Source: Campylobacter sp. RM5004
GTDB taxonomy: Bacteria; Campylobacterota; Campylobacteria; Campylobacterales; Campylobacteraceae
Direction: 5' to 3'
Assembly: GCF_022369455.1 (NCBI RefSeq)
Contig: NZ_CP059599.1
Coordinates: 1,082,409 to 1,146,408, forward strand
Length of the DNA: 64,000 nt
Shown: in pieces, positions 62,043-64,000 of the stretch
Layout: each line of letters opens with the position of its first letter
Numbering within the stretch: the first letter of the stretch is position 1
Notes under the pieces: model-generated
What the model saw: only the letters and a program-made list of their open reading frames with translations
Database searches by the model: none
Told to the model about the DNA's origin: nothing
Made by a program: the position numbers and the translations under genes

Positions 62043-64000
62043 ATTTTTAATAATTGCCTTTGTAATTGTATTAGCTAACGGAATTTCAATTAGGAATTTA
62101 GAATTACCAAATATTGAAATAACAGAGCTTTATATAAAACTTGATAAAAAATTAATATTAAATGCAAATAAAGTTTATATCAAAAAAGCAAACAACAATG
62201 AAGAAATAAACATCAATGCACTTAGAAAAAAAATCCTAGACTTAAAAGAATTTAAACAAATTTTAGCATTTTTTCAAAATATAAACATTAAAGAAATTAA
62301 AGTAAATGATAGCGATAAAATACAAGTTTATTATGATCAAAAACATTTAAATATTTCTAGCAACGACATTGAAACAAATCTAATAATAAATCCATATTTA
62401 AATGAATTATTAATAAATATAAGTAGTTTGAGATATAAAGATTTGTATTTTTATGGAGATTTAAGAATTGCAAAAAGCATAGAAATAAAAGGCTATTTGC
62501 ATTCTAAAAACAATGATTTAAATGCTAAATTAAATGTAATTAATAGCAAAAATGATTTTTCTTTGGATATAGAAAAATTAGAAATTAAAAATCAAGAAAA
62601 AGCTTTGGCTCATTTTGATAAATATTTAAAGCCTATTATGAAAGAATGGCTTATAGATAGGGTAAAATTTGAAAATTTTAAAGGTAGCTTTGCCTTTTAT
62701 ATAAAAAATAATAAATTGGAAAAATCATTAGGAGATGGGACATTTTCTAATGTAAATGTAAGATATAACGATAAGGCTCCAATAGCCTATGCAAAAGAAG
62801 TAAAACTAGCATTAAATGATATGCAATTAGACATTACAAGCTCTAATTTAAGTTCTTTAAATAATGTTAAAGTAGATAGTTTTAGCCTTAATTTTGATAA
62901 TTTATTACGCCCTAATATTTTAATAAATATACAAGCAAATAATGTATTGTATAACGAAGGAATAGAAAAAATCATCAATGCTTATAATGTATTTTTAGGT
63001 TTAAAACAAACTAGTGGAACTTCAAAAGCAAATGTAAAAATAAGCTTAAGAAATGATAAAAAACATGATGTTTTAGTAAATGTTAAATCAAACGGAGCAT
63101 ATACTTTTAATAATCTTAAATTTAATGCTAATGTAAATGTTAGCGTAAATAATAAATTAGTAAATGTTACAGGAGATGCAAATACAAACGAGATTAAAAT
63201 AACTAATGGTGTTTTTAAACTAGATGCGGGAACTAAACTAGCAAGCATAGAAGCTAAAAATCTAAATATTGATTATAAAGAATATTTTAATTTTAGTGAT
63301 AGTGCTAAATTAAACCTTAATCTAAACACCAAAACACTTGAATTTCCTAAACTAAATTCCACGATTTATTTAGGCAATGATTTGCTGATTAAGAGCAAGA
63401 TTATTGATTTGTTGCCGTATTCTAAAAAACTTCAAAGTTTAAAATTTAGCAATGGAGAGATTGAATTAAGTAGTAAAAATGATGTATTTTTTGTAAATAT
63501 TACTAATGCGATGTTTGATTTTAATATCTATAAAAATAATCCTAATAATTTAGATAATAATTATAAATATATTAAAGATGATTTTTATATAAGCATTAAA
63601 AAAGATGAAACAAAAATAACAACTAAAAGCAAATTAGTTGAACTTAGCTCAAAAAATAATAAAACAATTATAAATTTAAACAATGCAATAATTGACGCAA
63701 ATAAACTAGATAATGATAAAAGCGATAATTCTAGCATAGAACTTAATTTAACTAATTCTAAGATTTTTTATAAAGATTTTAATCTTAACTTTGAAAAATT
63801 AAACCTTAATAAAAGCAATTATCAAACTATGATAAAAGCTACTTTTAAAAACGGCGGAGAATTATCGGCTAAAATTAGTAAAGATAGTTTTTTAGCTTAT
63901 ATTAGAGAGCTAAGCCACAAAACATTAAATGAAATCACAAATAAAGAAATCTTTATAAGTGGAGAGATTGACCTAGATGCAAATGGTAAAAATCTTGATG
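61987..64000 (+). CDS. AsmA-like inner-membrane-anchored protein (partial)
   Basis: Open from ATG 61987 (AGGA eight bases upstream) past the window end; 671 codons seen. One N-terminal span (about 13-34), then a long repetitive beta-rich, asparagine-rich periplasmic region, as in AsmA/TamB-like proteins that bridge the periplasm and move phospholipid. The same neighbour pair (Cj0529-Cj0530) occurs in C. jejuni. The first 56 bases overlap the divergent mltG. Confidence 0.75.
   Translation, partial: MKKTSKHINKIVKSLFIFIFLIIAFVIVLANGISIRNLELPNIEITELYIKLDKKLILNANKVYIKKANNNEEININALRKKILDLKEFKQILAFFQNINIKEIKVNDSDKIQVYYDQKHLNISSNDIETNLIINPYLNELLINISSLRYKDLYFYGDLRIAKSIEIKGYLHSKNNDLNAKLNVINSKNDFSLDIEKLEIKNQEKALAHFDKYLKPIMKEWLIDRVKFENFKGSFAFYIKNNKLEKSLGDGTFSNVNVRYNDKAPIAYAKEVKLALNDMQLDITSSNLSSLNNVKVDSFSLNFDNLLRPNILINIQANNVLYNEGIEKIINAYNVFLGLKQTSGTSKANVKISLRNDKKHDVLVNVKSNGAYTFNNLKFNANVNVSVNNKLVNVTGDANTNEIKITNGVFKLDAGTKLASIEAKNLNIDYKEYFNFSDSAKLNLNLNTKTLEFPKLNSTIYLGNDLLIKSKIIDLLPYSKKLQSLKFSNGEIELSSKNDVFFVNITNAMFDFNIYKNNPNNLDNNYKYIKDDFYISIKKDETKITTKSKLVELSSKNNKTIINLNNAIIDANKLDNDKSDNSSIELNLTNSKIFYKDFNLNFEKLNLNKSNYQTMIKATFKNGGELSAKISKDSFLAYIRELSHKTLNEITNKEIFISGEIDLDANGKNLD

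Overview
The window looks like a chromosomal segment of a Campylobacter species (genus-level call). The evidence is very AT-rich DNA, poly-G/poly-C phase-variation tracts in surface-carbohydrate genes, a group 2 ABC capsule export set (kpsS, kpsM, kpsT, kpsE, kpsD), a bifunctional ispDF followed by a Cj1608/HP1021-type orphan regulator, an oorDABC 2-oxoglutarate oxidoreductase operon beside sucCD and a monomeric icd, and a monofunctional dapD. I saw no rRNA, tRNA or CRISPR array.

Layout. (1) About 1-31 kb is a capsule locus. A leftward operon (5106 to 1) holds ugd, a tandem-domain glycosyltransferase, a G9-tract sulfotransferase and a broken sulfotransferase. A divergent rightward operon (5364 to 16755) holds a sulfotransferase, a broken CgtA-like glycosyltransferase, a second tandem-domain glycosyltransferase and a compact sulfation set: cysD, cysN, an SLC13/RCK-type anion permease, cysC, a coiled-coil sulfotransferase with a G9 tract, and a cysQ-like phosphatase. 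Then comes a 3.9 kb graveyard (16770-20633) of four decayed genes: a HAD phosphatase, a nucleotidyltransferase-kinase fusion, a nucleotidyltransferase and a large capsule protein. After these come a leftward GT2 + TagF-like fusion, a glycosyltransferase, a phosphohexomutase, and kpsS-kpsM-kpsT-kpsE-kpsD, then adk and ppa, ending in a terminator.
(2) 32.1-34.2 kb is a small accessory patch: two short orphan genes, an HTH protein with a near-consensus promoter, a 22-residue hydrophobic ORF next to a long hairpin, and a non-coding C9 tract.
(3) 34.2-64 kb is core genome. It holds a fliJ-like gene and purA, a PAS sensor protein, an RND-MlaC-MlaA lipid-transport set, a ModE-like regulator, ispDF, the Cj1608-like regulator, a divergent ATP sulfurylase, dapD, a CopD-like membrane protein, tyrA, a chemoreceptor, a DUF3592-like membrane protein, fldA, a DASS transporter, oorCBAD, sucDC, icd, mltG and a partial AsmA-like gene.

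How it fits together. The capsule locus encodes every step needed to put sulfate on a surface glycan: sulfate import, APS (CysDN), PAPS (CysC), transfer (two intact Sulfotransfer_2-type enzymes and one other P-loop sulfotransferase), and PAP disposal (CysQ). No PAPS reductase is present, so the set looks dedicated to sulfation rather than sulfur assimilation. Two of the transferases carry in-frame G9 tracts, so sulfation is predicted to switch on and off. Ugd supplies UDP-glucuronate, so a sulfated, uronate-containing capsule, loosely like a glycosaminoglycan, is a reasonable but unproven inference.
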